From NCBI GenBank assembly GCA_900542575.1, contig UQOE01000001.1:124001-188000 (forward strand): a DNA stretch of 64,000 bases, read 5' to 3'. The translations under genes and the position numbers were made by a program. This document shows positions 44,775 to 53,189 of the stretch, one piece after another. The first letter of the stretch is position 1; each line of letters opens with the position of its first letter. The notes below the pieces were generated by a model. It searched no databases and was not told the DNA's origin. It saw nothing but the letters and a program-made list of their open reading frames with translations. Source of the DNA: an uncultured Oscillospiraceae bacterium (GTDB lineage Bacteria > Bacillota > Clostridia > Oscillospirales > Acutalibacteraceae).

Positions 44775-44890
44775 GTGTTTAGAATATTTTATTATATCTG
44801 ATATTTTTTAGCTGTTTTGTACGATGCCAAAGCGGATCGATTTTTCCATCGAGTGACTTCAGCCTCCTTCTGTCAGCACCTGGCATTAAG

Positions 44891-44919
44891 TTGTGCCATA
44901 TGTTGGATTATGCTATAAT
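44891..44919 (+). promoter_or_regulatory. Promoter of the lipoprotein gene
   Basis: -35 TTGTGC (44891-44896), a 17-bp spacer and -10 TATAAT (44914-44919) preceded by TGC, an extended -10. Confidence 0.75.
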
Positions 44920-44966
44920 CTCTAAGATATTTTTGCATGATACAAGCATTTCGGAGGTGTATTTTC

Positions 44967-45602
44967 ATGAGAACGCGCCGCTCTGTCCGGTGGGCCTCTC
45001 TGCTTCTGGCCATCCTAGTACTCGTCGTCAGTCTCAGTGCATGCGGCGGCAAAGTGGAGCCGCAGAACATAAACTATGACCCAAACACCTACACCCTCTG
45101 CACCAATATTGACGGCGTATCGTTCCTGGTTCCCCGTTCTCTGGACGACAGCAAGGAGGACTACTCGAACTACGATCAGTACAGTTCTGATCAGCTCATA
45201 CACCACTCCTTCGAATGGGCAAGCAGTACCGGCAATGTCTACGAACTGCTCCGGCCTGGCTTTTATGGGTGCTACGCCTTCTCCCTGGGGAAAATTGACC
45301 ACGCCGAAGGCGAGCGAAACGCAGAGCAGCTGCCCTCCTACCTTGGCATAGACGAGAATATTTCTCTCCAGCCGCGCGGAAAGCACCCTTTTTCCACCTC
45401 TGTCAATGCGGACGGCGACATCCGCAATGTCTTTGCCGTCGTCATCCAGGACCAGGATCTCGGCAGTATCTGGTACGGCTACTTCACTTTTATCAAGGAC
45501 TTTGATACCGGACATATTTACTGTTTTGCCAACGGCTACGCCAACGAAGAGGATGCCGCTCAGGCCAAACCTCTGGCAGACAGTTTTCAGCTCACGGACT
45601 AA
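44967..45602 (+). CDS. Lipoprotein of unknown function
   Basis: About 211 residues with an Arg-rich start, a hydrophobic helix and the lipobox LSAC (cysteine at about residue 25), so it is a lipid-anchored surface protein. The mature part (about 185 residues) has no motif that I recognise; it is acidic, with a TFIKDFDTGHIYCFANGYANEEDA end. GGAGGT lies 8-9 bases before the ATG at 44967, which is preferred over the in-frame ATG at 44937. It is a single-gene unit. Confidence 0.75.
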   Translation: MRTRRSVRWASLLLAILVLVVSLSACGGKVEPQNINYDPNTYTLCTNIDGVSFLVPRSLDDSKEDYSNYDQYSSDQLIHHSFEWASSTGNVYELLRPGFYGCYAFSLGKIDHAEGERNAEQLPSYLGIDENISLQPRGKHPFSTSVNADGDIRNVFAVVIQDQDLGSIWYGYFTFIKDFDTGHIYCFANGYANEEDAAQAKPLADSFQLTD

Positions 45603-45656
45603 GACCAATTCCAGGGACCCTGCAACCTGCAGGTGAAAGACTGGAACACATAGAAT

Positions 45657-45692
45657 ACAGGGGCCCGCTCATAAGAGCAGGCCCCTGTTCTT
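45657..45692. terminator. Terminator after the lipoprotein gene
   Basis: A 14-bp stem with one mismatch (45657-45670 with 45675-45688) is followed by TCTTTTA. Convergent with the small gene at 45703, it probably serves both. Confidence 0.85.
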
Positions 45693-45702
45693 TTATATTT
45701 CT

Positions 45703-45987
45703 TCAGTTATCGGCCATAAAGGCGTCGTACTGGCGGATGATCCATTTTTCCGCCTCGTCGATGCCGTCGTTGGAATAGGCAAATGTCTGCTCATTCACGC
45801 GTCCGGCCTCTTTTTCCAGCTCATAGCACCGGTCTGCGTAGGCTGCAGCCACGATTACGGTCTCGTCGTCCCCTTTCTGAGGGAACATCTTATAACGAAA
45901 CCGGCCATAGCTGCCGGAATAGTCATTGTTCTGAACCACGTAGTCGAACCGTGGCAGCTTAACGGTAAATCCGCCGCTTGTCTGCAA
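45703..45987 (-). CDS. Small protein of unknown function downstream of acyl-CoA synthetase
   Basis: About 94 residues, beta-rich in the first half (GGFTVKLPRFDYVVQNN) and helical at the end (EAEKWIIRQYDAF), with no signal or membrane segment. I do not recognise a family. AAGGAGGAGG lies 8 bases before the TTG at 45987, directly after the acyl-CoA synthetase stop, so the longer frame from 46026 that would overlap that gene is unlikely. Confidence 0.65.
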   Translation of the reverse strand: MQTSGGFTVKLPRFDYVVQNNDYSGSYGRFRYKMFPQKGDDETVIVAAAYADRCYELEKEAGRVNEQTFAYSNDGIDEAEKWIIRQYDAFMADN

Positions 45988-46003
45988 CTGCGACGCCTCC
46001 TCC

Positions 46004-47755
46004 TTATTTGCGGTTTTCCTCTGCAAAGCGCTTGATCTTGGCCGTCGTGGTCTTCACAAACTCTTTGCTCCGGATGCTGAACTCTTTGATGGCTTTGTAA
46101 CTGGGAAGCTTTTTGTTGATCTCTTTAATAACCTGGTTGACGGTCTCCCAGATTTCCTCCTGGGTCGGCTCGTGGCCGTCCTTTGATTTTTCCCGGATTG
46201 CTTTGATGTCCGGGAAGATTTTAGCCTCTACCACGGTGTCACCGTCCTGTGCCTCCTCGCTTCCAACAACCATGGATTCCAGGATGAAGGGATTGCGGTT
46301 CAGGTAGTACTCGATTTCTTCCGGATAGATGTTCTCTCCGTTGGCGTTGACAATTACATTTTTGGCGCGGCCCGTAATACGGATGTTTCCGTCCTTGTCA
46401 ATGTTGCCGAGGTCTCCGGTCCGGAACCAGCCGTCCTCGGTGAAGACCTTTTCGGTCTCCTCCTCATTATTATAGTAACCGAGCATGACATTCGGTCCCT
46501 TGACCAGGATTTCTCCGACACCCTTCTCATTCGGGCGGTCAATTCGTACCGAAACGCCCGGAATGGGTTTGCCGACCGTGTCTGTTGTAAAAAGCGAATC
46601 GTTGTTGCCGGCGACCAGAGGAGCACACTCCGTCAGGCCATAGCCGATATAGGAGGTGACGCCGAACTGCTTTAAGTCCTTGATAACGTCCGGGCGGACC
46701 GAGGCTGCACCGACTATGATAAGCCGGAGGCGTCCTCCAAATGCCTTGGTGACCTCTTTGTAATACTTTTCGCTGAGGCTGAGCCCGACGGCATCGGATG
46801 CCTTGAGCAGCGTCTTCTTGACTTTCAGGCCAAATTTCCCGCCTTTGTCTTTGGCAACCGATTTCACCATGCGGTCATGGGCTTTTTCCAGCATAAGCGG
46901 AACGGAATAGAAGACCGTTGGCTGAACGGTCTGCATGTCCCTCGCCATGCGCATGACGCTGTCACAGAAAGCATTGCAGGCGCCGCAGTAGATGGGTGCA
47001 ATGAAGCCAAGTGTGCATTCAAAGGTGTGGTGCATGGGCAGAACGGAAAACAGTTGATCCTCAGGCGTCATTTTTACGACGCTGCAGACGGACATGATGT
47101 CAAAACAGATATTTTCCTGGGAGAGCATGACACCTTTCGCCGTACCGGAAGTACCGGAAGTAAAGATAAGCACGCTCATTGCCTTCGGGTCAATTGGATT
47201 GTTCCAATAGCTCTGGAAACTCTCCGCCTGGCTGCGGACAGACTTGCGGCCGTTTTCCATAACCTCCGAGAGCGATTCCATGCCTTCCTCGCGGTACTCG
47301 TCGGACATGGCCATGATCTTCAGACCGCTGGGCAGCCGGTCCGCGTGCATCTTCAGCTTGGCTATGCCTCTTTTGTCGGCAATGATCAGCGATGTCTCTG
47401 AAGCGCAAAGGATGTTTTCCTCTTCGTCGAAGGGGAGATCCTTGTCCACCGGGACAACTACGCCGAGGCCCGAAGTGACAGCAAGATAAGAGATTCCCCA
47501 CTCGTAGGAGTTGACGCCCGTAACAGCAATTTTGCAGTCCCGATACCCGGCTTCCCACAGGCCGGTTCCAAGAGCCTGGACATCTTCATAGAAGTCCCGG
47601 TACGATTTCGGCACGTAGGCACCGCTCTTATCCCGAATTCGAAAAGCAGGGCGGTCGGCATACAGTTTGACGCTCTGATTCAGCAGGTTGCGGATATCCG
47701 TAATTTTTCTTACTTCATAGATAGGCTGTTCATTCTTGGCCTGTGTTTTTTCCAT
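46004..47755 (-). CDS. Long-chain-fatty-acid-CoA ligase (AMP-forming)
   Basis: A 583-residue adenylate-forming enzyme. P-loop FTSGTSGTAKGVMLSQ, the YGLTECAPLV motif, and the hinge/adenylation motif DGWFRTGDLGNIDKDGNIRITGRAKNVIV are all present, with the C-terminal lysine region KLPSYKAIKEF. It activates fatty acids with ATP and CoA, probably to use exogenous fatty acids for membrane lipids. A GAGTGAAG site before the ATG is weak, so expression may be low or coupled. Confidence 0.9.
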   Translation of the reverse strand: MEKTQAKNEQPIYEVRKITDIRNLLNQSVKLYADRPAFRIRDKSGAYVPKSYRDFYEDVQALGTGLWEAGYRDCKIAVTGVNSYEWGISYLAVTSGLGVVVPVDKDLPFDEEENILCASETSLIIADKRGIAKLKMHADRLPSGLKIMAMSDEYREEGMESLSEVMENGRKSVRSQAESFQSYWNNPIDPKAMSVLIFTSGTSGTAKGVMLSQENICFDIMSVCSVVKMTPEDQLFSVLPMHHTFECTLGFIAPIYCGACNAFCDSVMRMARDMQTVQPTVFYSVPLMLEKAHDRMVKSVAKDKGGKFGLKVKKTLLKASDAVGLSLSEKYYKEVTKAFGGRLRLIIVGAASVRPDVIKDLKQFGVTSYIGYGLTECAPLVAGNNDSLFTTDTVGKPIPGVSVRIDRPNEKGVGEILVKGPNVMLGYYNNEEETEKVFTEDGWFRTGDLGNIDKDGNIRITGRAKNVIVNANGENIYPEEIEYYLNRNPFILESMVVGSEEAQDGDTVVEAKIFPDIKAIREKSKDGHEPTQEEIWETVNQVIKEINKKLPSYKAIKEFSIRSKEFVKTTTAKIKRFAEENRK

Positions 47756-47781
47756 ATAGCTTCACTCGATTTCATGTGAAA

Positions 47782-48171
47782 TTAATACGCACCTTCTGTA
47801 CCCGTACGATAGGAATACGGGCGATACGAAAAGGAACTGCCGGAGCTAGCCGCAACGGAAGTCTCGTCAGCGGAATCATCCGCCTGTGTCTCCTCTGCCG
47901 TCTCATTCTCATCCGCCAGCCACCCATTCTCCGCCTCAGCAGCGGTTGTGGTCTGGACAGTCATGGTGCGGTTGGCGGCGAATCGGCGGCTCTGATGATG
48001 TGCAGTAAGACTTCCGGCTATGGCAGCTGCAAGTGCAACCACGAGAACAATCAGAAGAAGAATCAGCTTCCGCCGGAGTTCCGGTTCCATCTTCTTTTTC
48101 GGAGGCTCCTCCTCAATGAACTCCGATTCCGCCGGAGCAGTCTCCTCCTTTTTGCTTTCCATGGTGTTCAC
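47782..48171 (-). CDS. Single-pass membrane protein, unknown function
   Basis: A 129-residue protein. An acidic, Glu/Pro-rich N terminus of about 30 residues is followed by one hydrophobic helix (KLILLLIVLVVALAAAIAG, about 34-53) and a low-complexity Thr/Ala/Glu/Ser-rich outer part ending in Ser/Tyr. There is no family match that I know of. It lies between murC and the acyl-CoA synthetase in the same direction, 24 bases after murC, with AGGTGA before the ATG. Confidence 0.65.
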   Translation of the reverse strand: MNTMESKKEETAPAESEFIEEEPPKKKMEPELRRKLILLLIVLVVALAAAIAGSLTAHHQSRRFAANRTMTVQTTTAAEAENGWLADENETAEETQADDSADETSVAASSGSSFSYRPYSYRTGTEGAY

Positions 48172-48195
48172 CTGCCTTTGTTGGTCCGGCGCTGT

Positions 48196-49596
48196 TTATT
48201 CGCCGAATTTTTCCCTGTAGTCGCGTACCATTGTCTTGGCCGCCTTATAAATGTCTCCGCAGCCGAGGGTAATGATAAGGTCACCCGGTTCCGCATGAGC
48301 CTCTACATAGTCGGTTACTTCGTCAAAAGTGTTGAACCATACACTGCCCGGTACTTTTTCAGCCAGCTGGGAAGTGTAGACATTCCACTCATTGCGCTCG
48401 CGGGAACCCATGATTTCCGTCATAACACAGTGGTCCGGAATCTGCAGCGCCTTTGCAAAGTCGTCCATAAGCATATAGGTTCGAGAATACGTAAATGGCT
48501 GGAAAACTGCCCAGACACTGTGGTAGCCCATTTTCATGACCGTGCTTAGAATAGCCGTGAGCTCGGTCGGATGGTGGGCATAGTCATCTGCAACGGTAAT
48601 TCCGCCGTACTCACCGAGAATTTCAAACCGGCGCCCTGCCCCTTTAAAATTCTCGATATACTTTTCAATATCGTCCGGGGCAACGCCGTTCTCCATAGCT
48701 GCAGCAATTACACCAAGAGAATTGTACACATTGTGGCTCCCCGGAATGCCGAGTTTGACGTGTACCAGGAATCTGCCCTCGCAGAAACAGTCATATTCCG
48801 CAAAAGCACCGCGGTTATAGGTGATATTCTTCGCCGTATACCGGCTTCCCTCCTTCAGGCCGAAGGAAATAAACTTCTTGCCTTCCGGTTTCTCTGCATT
48901 CTCCACAGCCTTGCAGGTATTGTCGTCGTCTCCGTTGTAAATGACGACTTTGGTGGTCATATTGATGAATTTGGTATAGGAACGGATGACATTCTCCATG
49001 GTTTTAAAATACTCCATGTGGTCGTCATCAATATTCAGGACAACGGTTGTGTCAGGGGAAAGCGTGAGGAAATGGTCTTTAAATTCACACGCCTCGGCCA
49101 CCATGACATCGGACTGACCGGCGCGGCCATGGCTGTCGATGAGCGGAAGCCGTCCGCCGATGACAAGCGTAGGATCTTTCCCCGCCTCTACCATGATCTG
49201 GGAGATCATGGATGTAGTCGTAGTCTTGCCATGGGTACCGCAGATGCAGATGCAATTGTCATACATGCGGGAAATAGCACCGAACAGAACTGCCCGCTCG
49301 GCACATGGAATGCCGCTTTCTTTCGCTGCAACCAGCTCCGGATTGTCCGGCAGAATAGCAGCCGTATAAATGATGAGCTCCGGTGAGAGGTCCCGGATAT
49401 TGTCCGCGGACTGTCCCATGACAATTTCCGCGCCGAGGGAGCGGAGTTTGTCGATATTGTCACCGGGATTATTGTCCGAGCCGGTTACGGTGTAGCCGTT
49501 GCTGATGAGGATTTCCGCCAGCGGCGTCATGCCCGAACCGCCGATGCCGATGAAATGGACGCGTTTGACCTGTTTCAGGGTTTCGTCGATATTCAA
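48196..49596 (-). CDS. murC: UDP-N-acetylmuramate-L-alanine ligase
   Basis: About 466 residues. It joins L-Ala to UDP-MurNAc in the cytoplasm. It shows the N-terminal HFIGIGGSGMTPLAEIL (UDP-binding), the ATP loop GTHGKTTTTSM, and the C-terminal DDYAHHPTELTA. The frame opens at 49644, but GGAGGG lies 7-8 bases before the TTG at 49596, which starts LNIDETLKQVKRVHF; that is the better start. The leader upstream holds a stable hairpin at 49621-49652. Confidence 0.95.
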   Translation of the reverse strand: MNIDETLKQVKRVHFIGIGGSGMTPLAEILISNGYTVTGSDNNPGDNIDKLRSLGAEIVMGQSADNIRDLSPELIIYTAAILPDNPELVAAKESGIPCAERAVLFGAISRMYDNCICICGTHGKTTTTSMISQIMVEAGKDPTLVIGGRLPLIDSHGRAGQSDVMVAEACEFKDHFLTLSPDTTVVLNIDDDHMEYFKTMENVIRSYTKFINMTTKVVIYNGDDDNTCKAVENAEKPEGKKFISFGLKEGSRYTAKNITYNRGAFAEYDCFCEGRFLVHVKLGIPGSHNVYNSLGVIAAAMENGVAPDDIEKYIENFKGAGRRFEILGEYGGITVADDYAHHPTELTAILSTVMKMGYHSVWAVFQPFTYSRTYMLMDDFAKALQIPDHCVMTEIMGSRERNEWNVYTSQLAEKVPGSVWFNTFDEVTDYVEAHAEPGDLIITLGCGDIYKAAKTMVRDYREKFGE

Positions 49597-49620
49597 AATA
49601 AAGCCCTCCGTATGTCTGGA

Positions 49621-49652
49621 CTGTCCCCGGCGGATGCTCCGCACAGGGACAG
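49621..49652 (-). other. Stable hairpin in the murC leader
   Basis: CTGTCCC at 49621-49627 pairs with GGGACAG at 49646-49652, and an inner CGG/CCG (49631-49633 with 49639-49641) closes a small loop. It lies 5-10 bases upstream of the murC ribosome binding site on the transcript and has no T tract, so it is more likely a translational or stability element than a terminator. Confidence 0.5.
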
Positions 49653-49754
49653 AATCTTATGCTGATAAATCGAATCCATTATAGAGCAATTTTCCAAAAA
49701 AAGAAACCGTAAAAGGTCCGCTCGGTTAGTCCCATTTCTTGTACACAGTCCGCG

Positions 49755-49783
49755 TTTACCCGTCCCGGCCGGTATGGTAGAAT
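49755..49783 (+). promoter_or_regulatory. Probable promoter of addB-addA
   Basis: -35 TTTACC (49755-49760), a 17-bp spacer and -10 TAGAAT (49778-49783). Boxes are moderately conserved. Confidence 0.55.
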
Positions 49784-49814
49784 GGCTATTAGATTTTCAG
49801 GAAAGGAGACCGCC

Positions 49815-52800
49815 ATGCTCCATCTCATTACCGGGCGCGCCGGTTCCGGAAAAACCACGGCGCTTCTGCATCTGCTCCGGCAGCAGGCGGAAAAAGGCAG
49901 CCGTCAGCTTATATTAATTGTTCCGGAGCAGTATTCTTTTGTCTCCGAGCGAAATGTGCTGCAGGCCTTCGGCAGCCAGACAGCCCAGAACATTCATGTT
50001 CTCAGTTTCTCCCGTCTCGCCGATTTCTGTTTCCGGCTGGCGGGCGAAGCCCCGGGCTCTGACCCGGGTGACAGCACACGCATTCTGTATATGCTCCGCG
50101 CCATTTCTTCGGTACAGGACCGCCTTCAGTTCTACCGCCGCCATATTACCAGTGTCCCGCTCGCCCGCCGGCTGGTGGAGACCCATCGGCAGCTGCGCCA
50201 GGCTTCCGCTACGCCGGAACAGCTTGGCCTGCTTGCCGCCGGCTCCTCCCGTCCCGCTTTCACCCGCAAGATGGGAGACCTCGCACTCATCTATACCGCC
50301 TATGATGCCATGTTCCTTGCGCACTTCCCGGAGGCGGACCGCACACCGGAGCGTCTCTGTCGTCTTCTCGACGAGACCCATATGCTGGAAGGCTATTCCA
50401 TTGCCGTAGACGGGTTCAAAGGCTTCACGCAGCAGGAACTGGAAATCCTAAAGCGGCTGTTCCGCCAGTGCAGTGACGTCTGGGTCTCGCTCTGTACCGA
50501 AGACCCTTTCCAGACAGACGCCGCACTGCTGTTTCCAGCGGTCAACGAGACCGCGCATCATTTGCTCCGAATCGCGAAAGAGGAGCAGGTAAAGGCAGTT
50601 CAGGAGCCGAGCAAAGGGGAACCTCCCTGTCGGTTCCGGAACGCGGCACTCGTCCATCTGGAGCAGAATTTCCTGAGCCCGACGGCCTCCCCCTTTGAGG
50701 GAGACGGCAGCCCAGTTGTGTGCTGCGCTGCACCGGGGAAATACGAAGAGGCCAGGTATATCGCGGCGGAAGCCCACCGGCTGGTGCGGGAAGAAGGGTA
50801 TCGCTGCAGAGAAATTGCCGTTATTGTGCGGCAGGAAGAGGACTATCATCGGGAACTTCTCTCGGCCTTTCGGCAGTACGGGCTCCCGGTCTACGATGAC
50901 ACGCGGCAGCCGGTAGAATACCAGCCGCTCATCGTGCTCTGCCGGACGCTTCTGGACCTCGCCTGCGGCTTCTCCACAGCCGGTTTGCTGCGGTATCTGA
51001 AAACCGGTCTCTCCCCGCTGCAGAATTATGATGCTGCACAGCTGGAGAACTATATCCTGCTCTGGGACCTGAAGGGAAGCCAGCTGAGAAAGCCATTTAC
51101 TGCTAACCCATTCGGCTACGGCAAAGAGATGGATGACGACGCAAAAAAACAACTGCAAAAACTCAACGCTCTGCGTGAAACGGTCCTGAATCCGCTGGAG
51201 CATTTTCTGAGCCGCACGCACCGCGGTACCTTTACCCAGTTCGGCACTGCCCTGTTCCAGTTTCTGACGGAAACCAGTGTACCCGAACAATTAAAAGACC
51301 TGGCCGTCGGGTATGCAGACACAGGCCGCACTGCCCTGGCAAATGAGCAGAATGCTGTCTGGAACCTTATGACCGACCTGCTGAGCCAGCTCGCAGAGGC
51401 TTACGGCGAGGAGGTCACAGATATCCGCATTTTTGCCAACCTGTTTCAGGCCATGGTTTCCGTCTCTACGCTCGGCTCTATTCCGCAGAGTCTGGACGAA
51501 ATCGCCGTCGGCTCCGCCGACCGAATCCGTCCAGATGCACCCCGCGCCGTTTTTGTCGCCGGCTGTGCCGAAGGCATCTTCCCCGCTTCGGTGGAGAACA
51601 CCGGCCTGCTGACGGCTCAGGACCGGGACGAGTTCAGCGAAAAAGGCCTGAATATCGGCTTTCCGGACGATCTCGTTGCCGCAGAAGAACGGTTTACCGC
51701 ATATACGGCTGTTACTGCAGCTTCCGAACGTGTATACATCTCATATTCCCGCATGGCACCCTCCGGAGAAAGTCTGCTTCCCTCCGTTCTTTTCACCAGC
51801 GTGAAAGCGCTTTTCCCCCATTCCGAACGAAGGCCGCCGGAACCACTCGCTCTCGCAGAGACACCGGCCTCCGCCTATAGTACCTATGCCGAACTTCTGC
51901 ACCCGAAAACGGCAGGAGAACAGGAAAATGCCTATGTGCTGCGCTCCGTTCTGGAGCAGTGTCCCGAGACGGCAGACCGTCTCCCTGTCCTGGACCGTGC
52001 AGCCGCCCGGGCGCCGTTCCGTCTCACCGACCGCGGCACTGCGGAGAAACTGTTTGGAACCCATATGGGACTCTCCGCTTCCCGCGTTGACGTATATCAT
52101 CAGTGTCCGTTCCGCTACTTCTGCCAGTACGGACTGCAGGCGGTTCCGCGAAAGCCCGCGCGGCTGGACCCCGCTCAGTCCGGAACCGTCATTCACTATG
52201 TACTGGAGCATCTCATCCGGGAACTCGGAAGCGAAGCACTTATCTCCATGACTGTGCAGGAGCGCCATGCCGAAGTGGACAAATGGCTTTCCCGCTACCT
52301 GGACCAGTATATGGGCGGCAGCGGTGACAAATCCCGACGGTTCCGGTATCTCTATTTTCAGCTTGCACGCACACTCTACGACATCATCGACCGTCTCTGC
52401 GCCGAGTTCGCCGAGAGTGACTTTGTCCCGACCGACTTTGAACTAAAAATCGGCGGAGACGAAGCAGACATTCCAGCCTATCATCTGGACCTTGAGGGCG
52501 GTGCCTCCTTGGACATCTACGGTTCCGTCGACCGGGTTGACACCTATGAAAAAGACGGCACCACATATATCCGTGTCGTGGACTATAAAACCGGCGGAAA
52601 AGACTTTGCGCTCTCCGACGTGCTCGCCGGCCTAAACATGCAGATGCTCATCTACCTCTTCGCCATTGGGAAAAATGGAGAGAAGCGCTATGGTCTGAAC
52701 AAGCCGGCCGGCATTCTCTACTATCCGGCCAGGAGGAACCCCATTCCCCAGCACAGCCGCTCCGGCCCGACCGACGAGGAACGGAGAGACCAGAGAAAAG

Positions 52801-53189
52801 CGAACTGCGGCAGCGGTCTGTTTCTGCTGGACTCCAACACGCTCACCGCAATGGAACACGATCTCGGGCAGAAATACATTCCCATCAAACAGGACAAAAA
52901 GGGAAATCTTACCGGCAATCTCATCACGGCCCAGAATCTCGGCAGCCTGAACCGGTATCTCGACGACATTCTGCGCCGCATGGCGGAATCGCTTTACAGC
53001 GGTCAGATTTCCGCTGAACCGGCACATGGGAGCCGCTATCCCCACACCTGCACATACTGCGACTACCAGTCCGTATGCGGCTACGAAAACGATGCGCCGA
53101 GGGAACTTGACGACTGCAAAAATGAAGAAGCAGTGTCCAGACTGCAGGAATGGGCTCAGCAGCAGAACGATGAGGAGGCAAAAGCATGA
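49815..53189 (+). CDS. addB: ATP-dependent helicase/deoxyribonuclease subunit AddB
   Basis: About 1124 residues. It shows an N-terminal helicase-like domain with Walker A GRAGSGKTTALLH (residues 8-20 of the short start) and a C-terminal RecB-type nuclease domain (SVDRVD...VVDYKTGG). The iron-sulfur cluster cysteines are visible: one at DVYHQCPFRYFC and the trio HTCTYCDYQSVC near the C terminus. With AddA it processes double-strand ends for recombination and recognises Chi-like sites. The ATG at 49815 has AAAGGAG before it; the in-frame ATG at 49782 does not. Confidence 0.95.
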   Translation: MLHLITGRAGSGKTTALLHLLRQQAEKGSRQLILIVPEQYSFVSERNVLQAFGSQTAQNIHVLSFSRLADFCFRLAGEAPGSDPGDSTRILYMLRAISSVQDRLQFYRRHITSVPLARRLVETHRQLRQASATPEQLGLLAAGSSRPAFTRKMGDLALIYTAYDAMFLAHFPEADRTPERLCRLLDETHMLEGYSIAVDGFKGFTQQELEILKRLFRQCSDVWVSLCTEDPFQTDAALLFPAVNETAHHLLRIAKEEQVKAVQEPSKGEPPCRFRNAALVHLEQNFLSPTASPFEGDGSPVVCCAAPGKYEEARYIAAEAHRLVREEGYRCREIAVIVRQEEDYHRELLSAFRQYGLPVYDDTRQPVEYQPLIVLCRTLLDLACGFSTAGLLRYLKTGLSPLQNYDAAQLENYILLWDLKGSQLRKPFTANPFGYGKEMDDDAKKQLQKLNALRETVLNPLEHFLSRTHRGTFTQFGTALFQFLTETSVPEQLKDLAVGYADTGRTALANEQNAVWNLMTDLLSQLAEAYGEEVTDIRIFANLFQAMVSVSTLGSIPQSLDEIAVGSADRIRPDAPRAVFVAGCAEGIFPASVENTGLLTAQDRDEFSEKGLNIGFPDDLVAAEERFTAYTAVTAASERVYISYSRMAPSGESLLPSVLFTSVKALFPHSERRPPEPLALAETPASAYSTYAELLHPKTAGEQENAYVLRSVLEQCPETADRLPVLDRAAARAPFRLTDRGTAEKLFGTHMGLSASRVDVYHQCPFRYFCQYGLQAVPRKPARLDPAQSGTVIHYVLEHLIRELGSEALISMTVQERHAEVDKWLSRYLDQYMGGSGDKSRRFRYLYFQLARTLYDIIDRLCAEFAESDFVPTDFELKIGGDEADIPAYHLDLEGGASLDIYGSVDRVDTYEKDGTTYIRVVDYKTGGKDFALSDVLAGLNMQMLIYLFAIGKNGEKRYGLNKPAGILYYPARRNPIPQHSRSGPTDEERRDQRKANCGSGLFLLDSNTLTAMEHDLGQKYIPIKQDKKGNLTGNLITAQNLGSLNRYLDDILRRMAESLYSGQISAEPAHGSRYPHTCTYCDYQSVCGYENDAPRELDDCKNEEAVSRLQEWAQQQNDEEAKA

